This document shows, one piece after another, positions 20,872 through 30,906 of a stretch of DNA of 64,000 nucleotides. The position numbers and the translations under genes were made by a program. Position 1 is the stretch's first letter. Each line of letters begins with the position of its first letter. Below the pieces are notes generated by a model. That model was given only the letters and a program-made list of their open reading frames with translations. It did not search any database and was not told the origin of the DNA. This DNA comes from Linnemannia schmuckeri (Eukaryota > Mortierellomycota > Mortierellomycetes > Mortierellales > Mortierellaceae). The stretch covers positions 1,736,001 to 1,800,000 of the forward strand of contig JANATG010000006.1 in NCBI GenBank assembly GCA_029449235.1, read 5' to 3'.

Positions 20872-22746
20872 ATGCGGAACACTCAACCCCTCACGTTAGC
20901 CGATATCGCTCATCTCCCAGAGATCCTGACCCGCATTGGATCAATCTTAGCCCCGCCCGACCTACTCGGTTGTGTTCAAGTATGCCGGCTCTGGAACGAG
21001 ATCTTTATCTCGCACCTTTACCACACCATCGACGACTCCAAGTACTCCTGGCCGGCCATCATGAGCGAGTATGACTCCGAAGACGCTGTTGGTAAGAAGG
21101 ACGAGGAATGGATTAGGACAGTGTTTGCCAAATATGGTCACCTTGTTCGACACTTTTCGGTATCGTGGACCCTCCTAATCGACTGCGCCTTTGACGACGG
21201 AACGTTTACACGGCTTAACTCTATCTCGACGTCGTTCATCGGGATGAACCAGTCTATGCGGAAGCAGCGCGAGTTACGGCGCAGAGTGAGTCTGACTGAG
21301 AATGAAGGCGGGGCTCAAGGAGTCTTGCTATCACCACTTTTTGCAGGCGCACTCATACCGACATCTGTCGGGTGGAGTGCACTACGTGAGCAGAAGCAGA
21401 ATTGGGAGACTATGCAAAAGTTTTTCATGCTGGTAACTCACAACCCTGGATTGAAACAACTTCAATTGGACCGGACCCTCAAGAATCTTGCCAGCATTCA
21501 GGACATCGAGTTTATCTACCAAATCTTGAGTACGCTGTCTGAGCTGACCACCTTCGAGAACAGCTTTCTTGCCCTCGATCTCAGCCGCCTTCTCAACTCC
21601 GTCCCGAGACTACACACATTGGGCTTTGCAGAAGAGAGCAACCATCACAACCTTCTCTTGACAACACCGCATCCTCAGCTGCGCTCACTGAATGTGGATA
21701 ACTTTGTGGAGAGTCGTACCTTCTTCACACTTTTGGGCAACCTTCCCAATCTCGACCGTCTCAGTTTTCACGGATTCAACAACTATTCAGAATTTTGTCT
21801 GGATGGCCCCGCAATTCTCAACAACACCTCCAGCAAACTACAAGTCCTTCGGTTTCATAGCCAAACCAGCAGCAAAGATCAATATATTGCCGAGCAGGTC
21901 CTACCATGGCTGCCGAACCTGACCGAGTTCCGCATCGACGTGCTCACTACAGCCATTGCCCAGGCCCTTGTTCGCTACTGTCCTTTGCTCGAGATCTTTG
22001 AGGCCGCCAATGACGAATCCCTTCACGAGGACTACACGAACCGACCGACCGAGACCGACACTGCTAGCATTCTGTTCTCGGGCTGTCCCCGCCTCAAGAT
22101 CTTTGATGGAATCCACCATGAAATCGATGCGGAGAAAATAATCACGCTTCCATTCGTCTGTCAGGAGTTAGTAGTCTTTCGTTGTCAGATCCGAGGAGTG
22201 CCACGACTGACACCCGCCGAACAGATATCCGTCACGGTTCAGGAATCGAGTCTTACAACTTTGAGGGAAGAACAGGAAGCAGCGCTCAGGAAACAAGAAC
22301 AATCAAGAGATGTACAACAACGAGTGCTCGATCGACTTGCATCCCTGACTCATCTACGAACCGTCGATTTGGGTTTTGAGTATCGCGACCTAGACATCTT
22401 TTTCGGACACGGATCGTCTGGACGAAAAAAGGCCGCCCAAGAGGACTACGACTATGGAAGTCCATTCCTCGATACCTTGGAGTTGTCTCTTGATTCCGGT
22501 CTCGACCATCTTGGAGCGTTGACTAAATTGGAGGTGTTTGGGTTCGAGAGTTTGAATCACAGGATCGGCAGAGCTGAGCTGGCATGGATGGCGGCGCATT
22601 GGCCTCGACTGAGAGTGATACGTGGGATTCATGTGGACAAAAAGATGTTACGCGTCAAACGATCGGTCGACAACTATAAGGAGGAGCTTCGGACCTACAT
22701 GCGAACTCTCAGAAGTGATATTGTTCATGAAGCAGTCGAAGTTTGA
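20872..22746 (+). CDS. F-box/LRR protein, full-length family member
   Basis: The frame is open from 20782, but the first 30 codons are hydrophobic 5' UTR-like sequence. The Met at 20872 lies 12 residues before the F-box (LPEILTRIGSILAPPDLLGC, VCRLWNEIFISHLY, TIDDSKYSW) and matches the family N-terminus. The product is 624 residues. It has the same segment order as the gene at 10785: WIRTVFAKYGHLVRHF, LLSPLFAGALIP, an LRR-like middle with TFFTLLGNLPNLDRLSF, LKIFDGIHHEIDAEK, VFRCQIRGVPRLT, LEVFGFESLNHRIGRAEL and WPRLRVIRGIH. An SCF adaptor role is inferred. It is an upstream tandem neighbour of the truncated copy at 22959. Confidence 0.92.
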   Translation: MRNTQPLTLADIAHLPEILTRIGSILAPPDLLGCVQVCRLWNEIFISHLYHTIDDSKYSWPAIMSEYDSEDAVGKKDEEWIRTVFAKYGHLVRHFSVSWTLLIDCAFDDGTFTRLNSISTSFIGMNQSMRKQRELRRRVSLTENEGGAQGVLLSPLFAGALIPTSVGWSALREQKQNWETMQKFFMLVTHNPGLKQLQLDRTLKNLASIQDIEFIYQILSTLSELTTFENSFLALDLSRLLNSVPRLHTLGFAEESNHHNLLLTTPHPQLRSLNVDNFVESRTFFTLLGNLPNLDRLSFHGFNNYSEFCLDGPAILNNTSSKLQVLRFHSQTSSKDQYIAEQVLPWLPNLTEFRIDVLTTAIAQALVRYCPLLEIFEAANDESLHEDYTNRPTETDTASILFSGCPRLKIFDGIHHEIDAEKIITLPFVCQELVVFRCQIRGVPRLTPAEQISVTVQESSLTTLREEQEAALRKQEQSRDVQQRVLDRLASLTHLRTVDLGFEYRDLDIFFGHGSSGRKKAAQEDYDYGSPFLDTLELSLDSGLDHLGALTKLEVFGFESLNHRIGRAELAWMAAHWPRLRVIRGIHVDKKMLRVKRSVDNYKEELRTYMRTLRSDIVHEAVEV

Positions 22747-22761
22747 GTTGAGTAATGCCCA

Positions 22762-22767
22762 AATAAA
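22762..22767 (+). terminator. AATAAA polyadenylation signal
   Basis: Consensus AATAAA beginning 16 bp after the stop codon of the F-box gene ending at 22746. Confidence 0.55.
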
Positions 22768-22958
22768 CCGACCTTTTGGCACTGTTGCATCATTTTTATT
22801 GAATGGGAACTTCGATTTTGGACTTTTGTAACTGCGGATGGAACCCGATGTGGCCGCAGTCGGTATAGCACCGCCACATCTTGTGATCATTTAAATACCA
22901 GCTTTGTTTTTTTTTTGTTGTCACTTTCTCTCTTACAACCATTCCTTTCTCCTCCACG

Positions 22959-23738
22959 ATGAGCAACACTCTCATAATACCCGAAATCTTGCGCGCCGTC
23001 GCCAGCCATCTAGACCCTCCAGACCTCCTTGCCTGCATCCAAGTCTGCCGCCTCTGGCACAAGATTCTCCTTCTAACCCTGTGGCACACCATTGACGACC
23101 GCAAGTATGCCTGGCCCACCATCCTGTCCCTCTACGACTCAGAAGACTCTCTCGGCGAACAGGACGAATCCTGGCTGCGATACATCTTTTCCAAACATGG
23201 ACACCTGGTTCGACACCTCACCATCACCTGGAAGATCCTAATCGACATCACTAGCGACAGCGATAGTTCCTGTAACAACGTCCAGGTCCTGTCGACGTAT
23301 GATGTCAGCGACAATATCACCGAGGAGGAAGAACGGGAGGAACGATGGCATAGTAACCAGACTATGGGCCAGGCTGCGACAAAATACCGACCCGGAAATC
23401 CTACAGCCCAGACAGGGAGGATCCTGTCGCCTCTGTTTGAGGGGATGCTGACACCCTTGAAGGCCAACGACCGTACACCCAATCAGCAGAGACGGGACTG
23501 GGAGACTGTACAGCGGTTCTGGATGCTGATACAACGGAATTCCAGTCTGAGGAGCTTGCGTTTGGATGGCGGGTTTAATCGCCTATGTACTATCAAGGAT
23601 CCGCAGTTTGTCTATGAGATCTTGGGGTCGTTACTACAGCTGTGTGAACTTGAGAACAATGTTGTTGCTCTTGACCGACAACGACTTTTGGATTTGCTTC
23701 CTGGATTACAGACATATCAAACTGCTTTTTCTGAATAA
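22959..23738 (+). CDS. truncated F-box protein (N-terminal half only)
   Basis: The 259-residue frame is undamaged and contains the family's first half: F-box (IPEILRAVASHLDPPDLLAC, VCRLWHKILLLTLW, TIDDRKYAW), WLRYIFSKHGHLVRHL, ILSPLFEGMLTP, FWMLIQRNSSLRSLRLDGG and LLDLLPGLQTYQTAF. It then ends, about 360 residues short of its paralogues. The stop codon TAA overlaps an AATAAA (23734-23739). It could be a recent truncation or a functional short form that keeps the F-box but lacks most LRRs. It abuts a minus-strand F-box pseudogene about 50 bp further on, so a rearrangement breakpoint is likely here. Confidence 0.7.
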   Translation: MSNTLIIPEILRAVASHLDPPDLLACIQVCRLWHKILLLTLWHTIDDRKYAWPTILSLYDSEDSLGEQDESWLRYIFSKHGHLVRHLTITWKILIDITSDSDSSCNNVQVLSTYDVSDNITEEEEREERWHSNQTMGQAATKYRPGNPTAQTGRILSPLFEGMLTPLKANDRTPNQQRRDWETVQRFWMLIQRNSSLRSLRLDGGFNRLCTIKDPQFVYEILGSLLQLCELENNVVALDRQRLLDLLPGLQTYQTAFSE

Positions 23739-23790
23739 AACAAACCAGGTGGTTAATTGCCCAAGAGATATATATATTTCTGCACACAAG

Positions 23791-24841
23791 TTACTTCTTC
23801 CCTGATTCGTGTCGGATATCAGGGCGGAGGGACTGCATCGCCTTCCGCAGCGAGCGCCGCATCTTATCGGGCTTGATATATCCAAGACGATCATTCTCCT
23901 GGAGCCCATGTATGACTCTTAACTTTGGCCAATGCTCGACAATCCATTCCAATTCAAGCAAGTTCATCTTATGGTCCGCCCCCTCAAACCCACACACTTG
24001 GAAACTCTCCAGAGTCGACAGCTGATCCAGATCCGGAGCCAACGACAACTACAAATTGTTTCTGATCACCCCACCATAATCGCGGTACTCATCCCCACTA
24101 ATGATGTACTGCTTCCGGTAGGCGTTGATGTGGCGGTCCTCGTAGCCCAAAGCGAGGACTCCAAGCTTGGTGAGTCAACTCAGCTGATTGTAGGCCCGGT
24201 GGTGTAGCTGAGTACTGAATGTCCACACTAGTTCAACCGCAGCAGAGCAACAATCTGGTACTGAAAGATCTCCAACCCCTCGTAGTCTCATACTACGATG
24301 GAGATGTACTCTATATTGAATTTATGCTGAATCGCGTCCAAGACCCGGAGAGATCGACAAGTCCGAAAGAGGGGGCCCTGAGAGTTGAACTTTGGCGAAG
24401 CATAGTAGGTGGTATTGTCTTTCGGGTAGCGTCGAAAGTAGACGGAGCAGCCATCGGTCAGCCGACAGACTTGCTCGAGGTGCGGACAAAATTGTGCGGC
24501 GGTGTGTCCTGCCTCCGGGGTCGGGTCTGTACAGTGGATCTCTGTGAGGTCTGAAAAGCATGCAAAGACGGTGTTTGCTTCCCGTATTTTACAAAATGCT
24601 CTTGAGCCAATCTTCGTTCTGTCGAGATCAACAATTGTCGGTCGCACGGAGGATCTTTTGCCAGGCAAAGAGGCTGTCGTTGATGGTGGCCCAGAGAATT
24701 GGTATGAAGACGTCGTTTCAGAAGGTACAGACACGGACACAGGCGAAAAGGTCTTGGCCGACCATGTGGGAGTCAATAGCCTCTAGACGCTCTGGGATTT
24801 GGAGACTCGCTCCCGAGATGAAGCCGCAACAGCTGAGGTAA
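23791..24841 (-). pseudogene. F-box/LRR pseudogene with internal deletion
   Basis: Reading leftwards from 24841: an F-box remnant (LQIPERLEAIDSHM, DLFACVRVC), a TGA at 24718-24720 where paralogues have the Trp of CRLW, then a FIPILWATINDS-like continuation and two more interruptions. The text then jumps directly to the family's late LRR part (FSDLTEIHCTDPTPEA, LRVLDAIQHKFNIEYI). Roughly 250 codons found in full-length members are missing. The last 85 codons (24048-23791) are open and carry CGFEGADHKMNLLEL and WPKLRVIHGLQE. The original start codon is not visible. Confidence 0.85.
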
Positions 24842-25466
24842 TGGTGATGATTGAATGTCTTGGTGTAAGTAAGAGAGAGAAGGGGAAGGAGGAGAATGAA
24901 TGAATGAATAAAAAGAGGAGACCATGAGAAATGAAGAGCGGAAGTTCCCAATTCGTCTAAAAGGAGGGCACAGAAGTGCCGTTGAACGGTTTATTCTTCG
25001 TATTAGGACAGTGGCAGTGCACGGGGAGAAGAACGTGGCGTTGGACTTTTTTAAAATCAAGTCAAAGTACTTAAAGTTAAATCAGACGCGTCCATCATTT
25101 AAGTGTCGCGAAAAGAGAGTATTGTCGCGAACAGAAAGAGAAATGAGAGAAGGGCAAGAAGAGAAAAGAAGCAAACACAAAAGAAGAAGATCAATTCCCT
25201 GCGGGGTGTATATGTAAAGCCGGATGGTCATTTACTATGTCGCACATAAAAAAGAACAAGAGATGGGATGTACTCACGGATTAAAGCATGGATGAATGTA
25301 GAGACGAATACACGTCTACTATCCACAGGCACTTCTATGATTATTTCATAACTGCCTTTCACTCTTTTTAACTACCTTCATTGACGATATAAAGCACAGA
25401 CCGCTCCGCCGTTCATTCTCCTCAGCTCTCTCTCACCCTTGCAACAACACGTCTTCTTCTCCAAAC
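24842..25466. other. divergent intergenic region, F-box cluster border
   Basis: Purine-rich DNA (25120-25190) and AT-rich sequence with no convincing gene. It marks the right edge of the main F-box array and contains the promoter of the LRR gene at 25467. Confidence 0.55.
25388..25393 (+). promoter_or_regulatory. TATA box of the LRR gene
   Basis: A TATAAA hexamer 79 bp upstream of the ATG at 25467, followed by a pyrimidine-rich leader. Position and sequence fit a core promoter element. Confidence 0.45.
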
Positions 25467-28400
25467 ATGACAATTTGCATTCGCCCTTGGAGACTAGGCC
25501 TTGTAGCTGCGATATTCCTGTGTCTCCTACCCCAAGTAACTGCAGAGGAGTCCCTTGTCCTGCCTCTCTCTTCTCCTATCACAGAACCCAACACCTCGGA
25601 ACCAGAAAGCCCTGACTTCCCACCAACTATTCAACCCCCGTCACTCCCTTTGCCTCCCTCCCAGCCTCAAGCACTTCGTCCTTCACTTCCACCTCCACCC
25701 TCCCGCCTGACTCCCATTTCCAGCTCCCATTCACCAGTCTCGAAACCAACTGCCATTACCACTGCTACATTGCAAACGAAATCAACTCCTTCAAAAATCA
25801 CAGAAACACCCACTGCAAAACAAAAGGAAGACAAGAACCCTCAAAACCGGGTAGCCATCGCGCTCAACCTTGCCCACGTCCCTCTCAAAACATCATACGA
25901 AATTCTCCGCAAATTCTACAACACCTCGAGAGGCGTCAACTGGAGCAACCAAGATGGATGGCAGTATGTCGACAGCGTGCATATCCCGACTAGCTCTCTT
26001 TGAGGTCAATTCCGAGGAGATGACAATGGAGTCATGTCTGGCGCAAATCTCCGTCGTCGTGACCAACGGTCATATGTCAAGCGTAACAAGTTTCCTCCAC
26101 TAGACAACAGCGACGACGGGAATGACTTTTCTCCTTAGCTGCTCCAATCTCCAGCAAAAAAACCCCTTCCTTCCGCCTCGTTGGATCTCCGTCAAGGAAA
26201 CCCGGTGCCAGCATCTCAGTCGCCCCAATCGCCTCCGGCGTACGACAATGACGATAGCGATCCGCTACAAGGATCGCTTTTCAATCCTTCATCGACTCTG
26301 ACCCGTGCAACTGCTGTGGTTGGTTTGGGTAGTCTGTATCGGACCCGATGGAGTTGTTCCTCCGCCATGACCACCGTATGATGAAGACTTGGTCAGCAGT
26401 CGCTTCACAGTGGCAACTGCTACAGCTCATCGTCTCAGGATAGGAGAACAGGATCAAGTGCCTCACCTAAGCAAACAAATTCCTCCGCCATATTATCATC
26501 ATGCTCGTAACCCTCCCCTTGGAGGACACGGAAGGCATGGAAGCCATGGGTGTGGCACTGATGGTGAAGACAATCGACACCAACCGGACGATGATAATAA
26601 TGAGAACGGACAGAACCCGGACGAGGGTTCCATTGATGATGATGAAGAAGACGATGACAACTATGATGATCATGATGATCATGGAGAGCCTTGTGTACAC
26701 AATCCAGTCAAGCATGGTCCTCGGCGTCATGTCAAGGACGACTGGTACATCATTGAGCTGTAAGTTTGGTGACCCTAAAGTGAAAGCTCTTCAGCGATTT
26801 TGCGTTTGTCGCATATTGTCACACAAGCATAATTACTCCCTCTTGATTCCACAGCCACTTAGGATAAAACGGTTTGACGGGTGCCATCCCAGAAGAACTG
26901 AGTGAACTAGTGAATCTACTCATCCTGGATCTCAGTAACAACGATCTGACAGGAACGATCCCCGAGTCCTACAGCAAGCTATCCCGTTTGCGACGATTGT
27001 AGGGACCAAATTATCTCTGGTTGTGGTGCGTTGACCTTTTTTTGAGAGAATATAACGCTAAACCGAATAGAATCACAGGTGTCTTTCCCGTAGCGGTGAC
27101 CAAAATGATGAAAATATAAGAGCTGTATGTATTGCCCCTGTTGTTTATTTGTTTGGAAGCAAGAGGGGTAACTATTACGACTGTTACCGTTGTTCACAGC
27201 CTCCCCACTTCTGCTGTTTTTCTTTATTTTCGTTTTTTGCCGTTGCGCATATTACTCATGATTGCAATGGCGTCCATCGAGCAGTGCCCTCAAGAACAAC
27301 TGCATGAATGGCCTACTTCCCAAAGAAGTTATGAAGATCAAGCAACTGACCGAGTTGTACGTTCAAAACAGGCTATGGGCACTGCTTTATTTGCCTTTAG
27401 ATCTATGGTATATCCAAGATTCACGTTCTCTCTCCTTCAAATATCATACCATAGATCGATTGCTAATAACGACTTTGACGGCTTGATCCCCGAGGGTCTC
27501 TTCACGTCTCTTACAAAGCTGCGCGTGATTAATAGCAATCAGAATGGATTCACAGTGACATTACTGGTGAGATCGGGGCTCTTGCTAGTCTTTTGCGCTT
27601 GTAAGCAGTAGACCCTTTTGTCTGTCGCGTTTCTTTCTCCTTTGCTCTGTTAGGTTGGCTGAGATTAGGCACGGTAGATAAAAACTATAGCCAACTAAAC
27701 AGCTCTTTTTCTTGTTGAGCTACATAGTTCTGCTCGCGCGAATGAGTTCAAGGCTCGGATACCAAAAGAATTTGGCAGCTGCAAGCAACTTCAATTCCTG
27801 TATGTCTCTCTTGATTTCTCAAGAAATGGTGCACTCCAACTTTCTTCCCTCTGAATATATTGGTTAACATTCTCTTGTGACATTACTGAACGTACCTTTT
27901 AGGAGTCTGGCAGACATCATTTCTCGGGAGAGCTCCCCGACGCGCTTTTCGACCTCCAGAACCTCAAAGTGCTGGACTTGCCCGACAATAAACTGACAGG
28001 AAATCTCACGCCCAGGATCGGAAATATGATCAGTCTGACACGACTGTAATGCACTCCTCTCTCTGTGTTTCATTCCTTCATAAATATAACCATTGGTCTA
28101 CATATAGTACTGACGCATGGGTTCTTTCTTTCGCCCTCTCTTTCAATAGAGTCCTGGTGCACAACGAGCTCACGGGTCCACTGCCAGTCGAGCTTCAGAA
28201 TCTAACGCGAATGGAGTATATGGTGGTCAATTACAACCAGTTCGATGGTCTATTCCCTATCGCCAACGCTCCCACTCAGATGGTTGTCTGCCTCGTGCAA
28301 CCAAACGAGTTCTCAGCTTGTCCTCTAAACTCCTCGGGTGAGACATACACCGCGCTGGCCTATCGCTGCAATCTCGACTGCAGAGGTACAAACTTCCTTT

Positions 28401-28621
28401 TCGTGTGTTTCCCTGTCATGAGAAAGCTGTCCGCGCTTGCGGTCGCATATGCGTGATAACTAACGGCCAGCTATTTTTTTTTCAAATCATGCACACGTAG
28501 ACCGCGTGATTCATCGGAGAAATACGACGAGATTTTAGGAGCTGTAGGACTGCTGGCTCTCCAATGGTCAACGCTGGTCGTCACTTTGACCGCTATTACA
28601 ACTATTCTTCAGCTCATGTAA
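25467..28621 (+). pseudogene. decaying secreted/anchored LRR protein gene
   Basis: The first exon encodes a signal peptide (LGLVAAIFLCLLPQVTA), a Pro/Ser-rich stretch and a plant-type LRR N-cap (ILRKFYNTSRGVNWS). A His/Asp-rich acidic stretch (about 26530-26690) leads to WYIIEL. LRR units of the xLxGxIPxxL type follow at about 26880, 27080, 27290, 27470, 27770, 27930 and 28150, each nearly alone on an exon flanked by GT-AG signals. The last exon (about 28500-28621) encodes a hydrophobic C-terminal span. In-frame stops interrupt the expected exons: TAA at 26865-26867 and TAA at 27117-27119. A frameshift near 27555 also breaks an LRR. It probably was a cell-surface LRR protein. If the exon phases are different from those assumed, parts may still be expressed. 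Confidence 0.7.
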
Positions 28622-28744
28622 CGAAAAGGAAATATCTCATGCTCAACCGCTCAAATAAATAATCGTGCCAAACATTCTATGCGAAATGGTTTATTTATTT
28701 GCGTGAGCAAACAATGTTTGGGCATATGGCATGTTCAAGAGCGC

Positions 28745-30160
28745 TCAGTAAATAATAGTCGTCCGGATAGGGCATCGCTTCCGGAACTCCTTGAACTGGA
28801 AAAAGGTGTTGTGGTATGTCCTGATAAACCGGTATGCCTCAGACCGACTCGAGAGACGGATCAAGTATTGGCACGAAGAGGCCATCCGTTTTGATGGAAC
28901 TGGAATGATGGCTGCCTCTGTTGTGTCCATGAGTTGGAACCGACGGAACTCTGTCCTCAGGTGGTCCGGCCGGGAAGCCGCAGGAAGTCCTGAAATGAGC
29001 ACCAAATGTCCTGAGAATGGCTCTGATCGAAGGTTGGGTGGAATCGAGCGCTTATCCCTTGGATTATATGGATCGAGCTATTTGATTGACAAAAGAAATA
29101 GCACACATCGAACTATTAGCTTACATGGCCTTGTAGATCCTGCAGTGACAAAAAAGTTGCTTCAAAACCTCCTGAACACGCAGAGTGGTCGACAAGCCCT
29201 CCTGCACTTTCCCCTTACCATGGTCATGTTGAGTTTGTGACCACTCAGGAACTTTCCGTACTTTTGAGTGATAAAGTCAACAGCATCAGTTGCAGAGCGG
29301 AAAACAACCGTGACCTTGTTCTGGAACTCCATGAATTGGTTCCTGTGAAAGATAATGTCCTTGATGCTCTCCTTCGAGTCTGCCAGCCTCCTGATATCGT
29401 CCGGCATGACAGTCGACGGCAGCTGGGTAATCAGCAAGTATGGCGAATAAGCCTGCTTCTTTTTGGTCACTATAGCATTGAAAAACAGCGGAAATTTCAA
29501 GGGTTAACTGCTAATGGATCTACAAGTACCATCCAACTGATATTACAATGATAGAACATGCATATTCCGATGCGTACCATTGGAAATGGCGTTAAGCTTC
29601 TTGAGGTTCAGCTCAATGTTTGCCTGACTATCCTCGACAGGAACAGGATCAGCCGCTTGAGGTCCTTTAAGCGAGTCCCACGTCCTGGGGGTAGGCACAA
29701 TAGGACGTTTCAACAATGAGGGTGATGCTGTCGCGGAAGTGTTGGAGGGCCGTGCAGGCATATCCCATTTGCTGCCGGTGCTGAAGCTTGATGGTAGACT
29801 GGAGTTCTTTCCTGAATCGCCACCCTTTCCGCTGCCAAACCCACTGAAGCCGCTAAGTCCCCTGCTTTGGCCTTGACGTACGGCTGTAAATGTTCGATAG
29901 AAGGATAATGATGTCGAGAATAATTGTGGCGTCGATTGGTTACAGGTATATGATGAAAGCGGCGTAATCTTTTGTTGGGAGAGACTCGGTTTGCTCCGGA
30001 GTGCTGTTGACTGAAAACTGTTTCTGGAGACGTCCGATGAAAGGATATTGGTGTGCCTGAACCGACATGTCGTCGCTGACCTTGTCCGCGAGCTAAGCTG
30101 TTGAGGTTTGACGGAGTGAGCGAGGAGAGACACCTTTGTCCCTGAAGTGACTGCTGCCAT
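28745..30160 (-). CDS. mitochondrially targeted protein with RRM-like domains
   Basis: Three exons: 30160-29578, 29469-29219, 29020-28745. Introns of 108 and 198 bp are GT-AG and in phase, giving 369 residues. The first ~120 residues are rich in Ser, Thr, Arg and Gln with almost no acidic residues, typical of a mitochondrial presequence, followed by a Gly/Ser-rich segment. Two RRM-like folds follow: about residues 205-278 (YLLITQLPSTVMPDDIRRL ... VTVVFRSATDAVDFI) and 280-350 (LVLISGLPAASRPDHLRTEF ... YLIRLSSRSEAYRFI). Both have the beta1 and beta3 pattern, but canonical aromatic RNP residues are weak. It may bind mitochondrial RNA; the exact function is not recognised. Confidence 0.75.
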
Positions 30161-30861
30161 GGTCTTTAAAGTGTTCCTGTGCTCCGAGTTATTATTTGCT
30201 GCCAGTTATCCCTATGGTCCGGCTGAGCAGTTTAGTCGTTGAATGGCTAACGGCGAAACGACAAGCGCGATGGTTGAAGATGTGATGACCGGTTGTTGTT
30301 GGGCCGGACCTCACACACAAGCACTCAAAATGGTACATCAAAATGGTAGTCACAGCTACTGCGTTCTTGTTTATTCCAAGCCACGATGAGCGCCACCAAT
30401 TCTGAAAAAAGGAAAAAACGTGTCTGAGCTACTTGGCTGAAGGAATTTTTTTTTTGTTTGCTTGTATGTCAATATTCGCATTGACGACTGACGCCCATCA
30501 TATCTCCCTCCACAACAACAAAGCGCGTCAGAGGCAACCATAAACCACGCGGTCGTTTTCCCATTCTTCTGTTATTCCCAGTACTTGACCAAGAGCATGG
30601 AGGGTGGGATAGGTTCATTTTTTCTTTATTCTTCTCCCATCTTTCATCTTTTTTTGTCAATGCCTCCAAATTCGACAAAGAGCCACTTGTCAAGCAAGTG
30701 GCGGCAAAGGAAGCAAAACAACGAAAAAGAAAAGAGTACCCTTTTGGAGGTTGATATATTTTCTAGGACCAAAGAGACCTTGACTCCACCAGCGCAAATT
30801 TTTTTATACTTTTTTATTTTGTTGATGCATGCACAAACAAACATGCACAAGGCAGTGACCG

Positions 30862-30906
<45 letters not shown>

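Noticed and set aside
30862..30904. poly(A) run as the tail of a retroposed element
   Set aside because: No coding remnant upstream and no target-site duplication recognised; more likely a simple homopolymer as elsewhere in this window.
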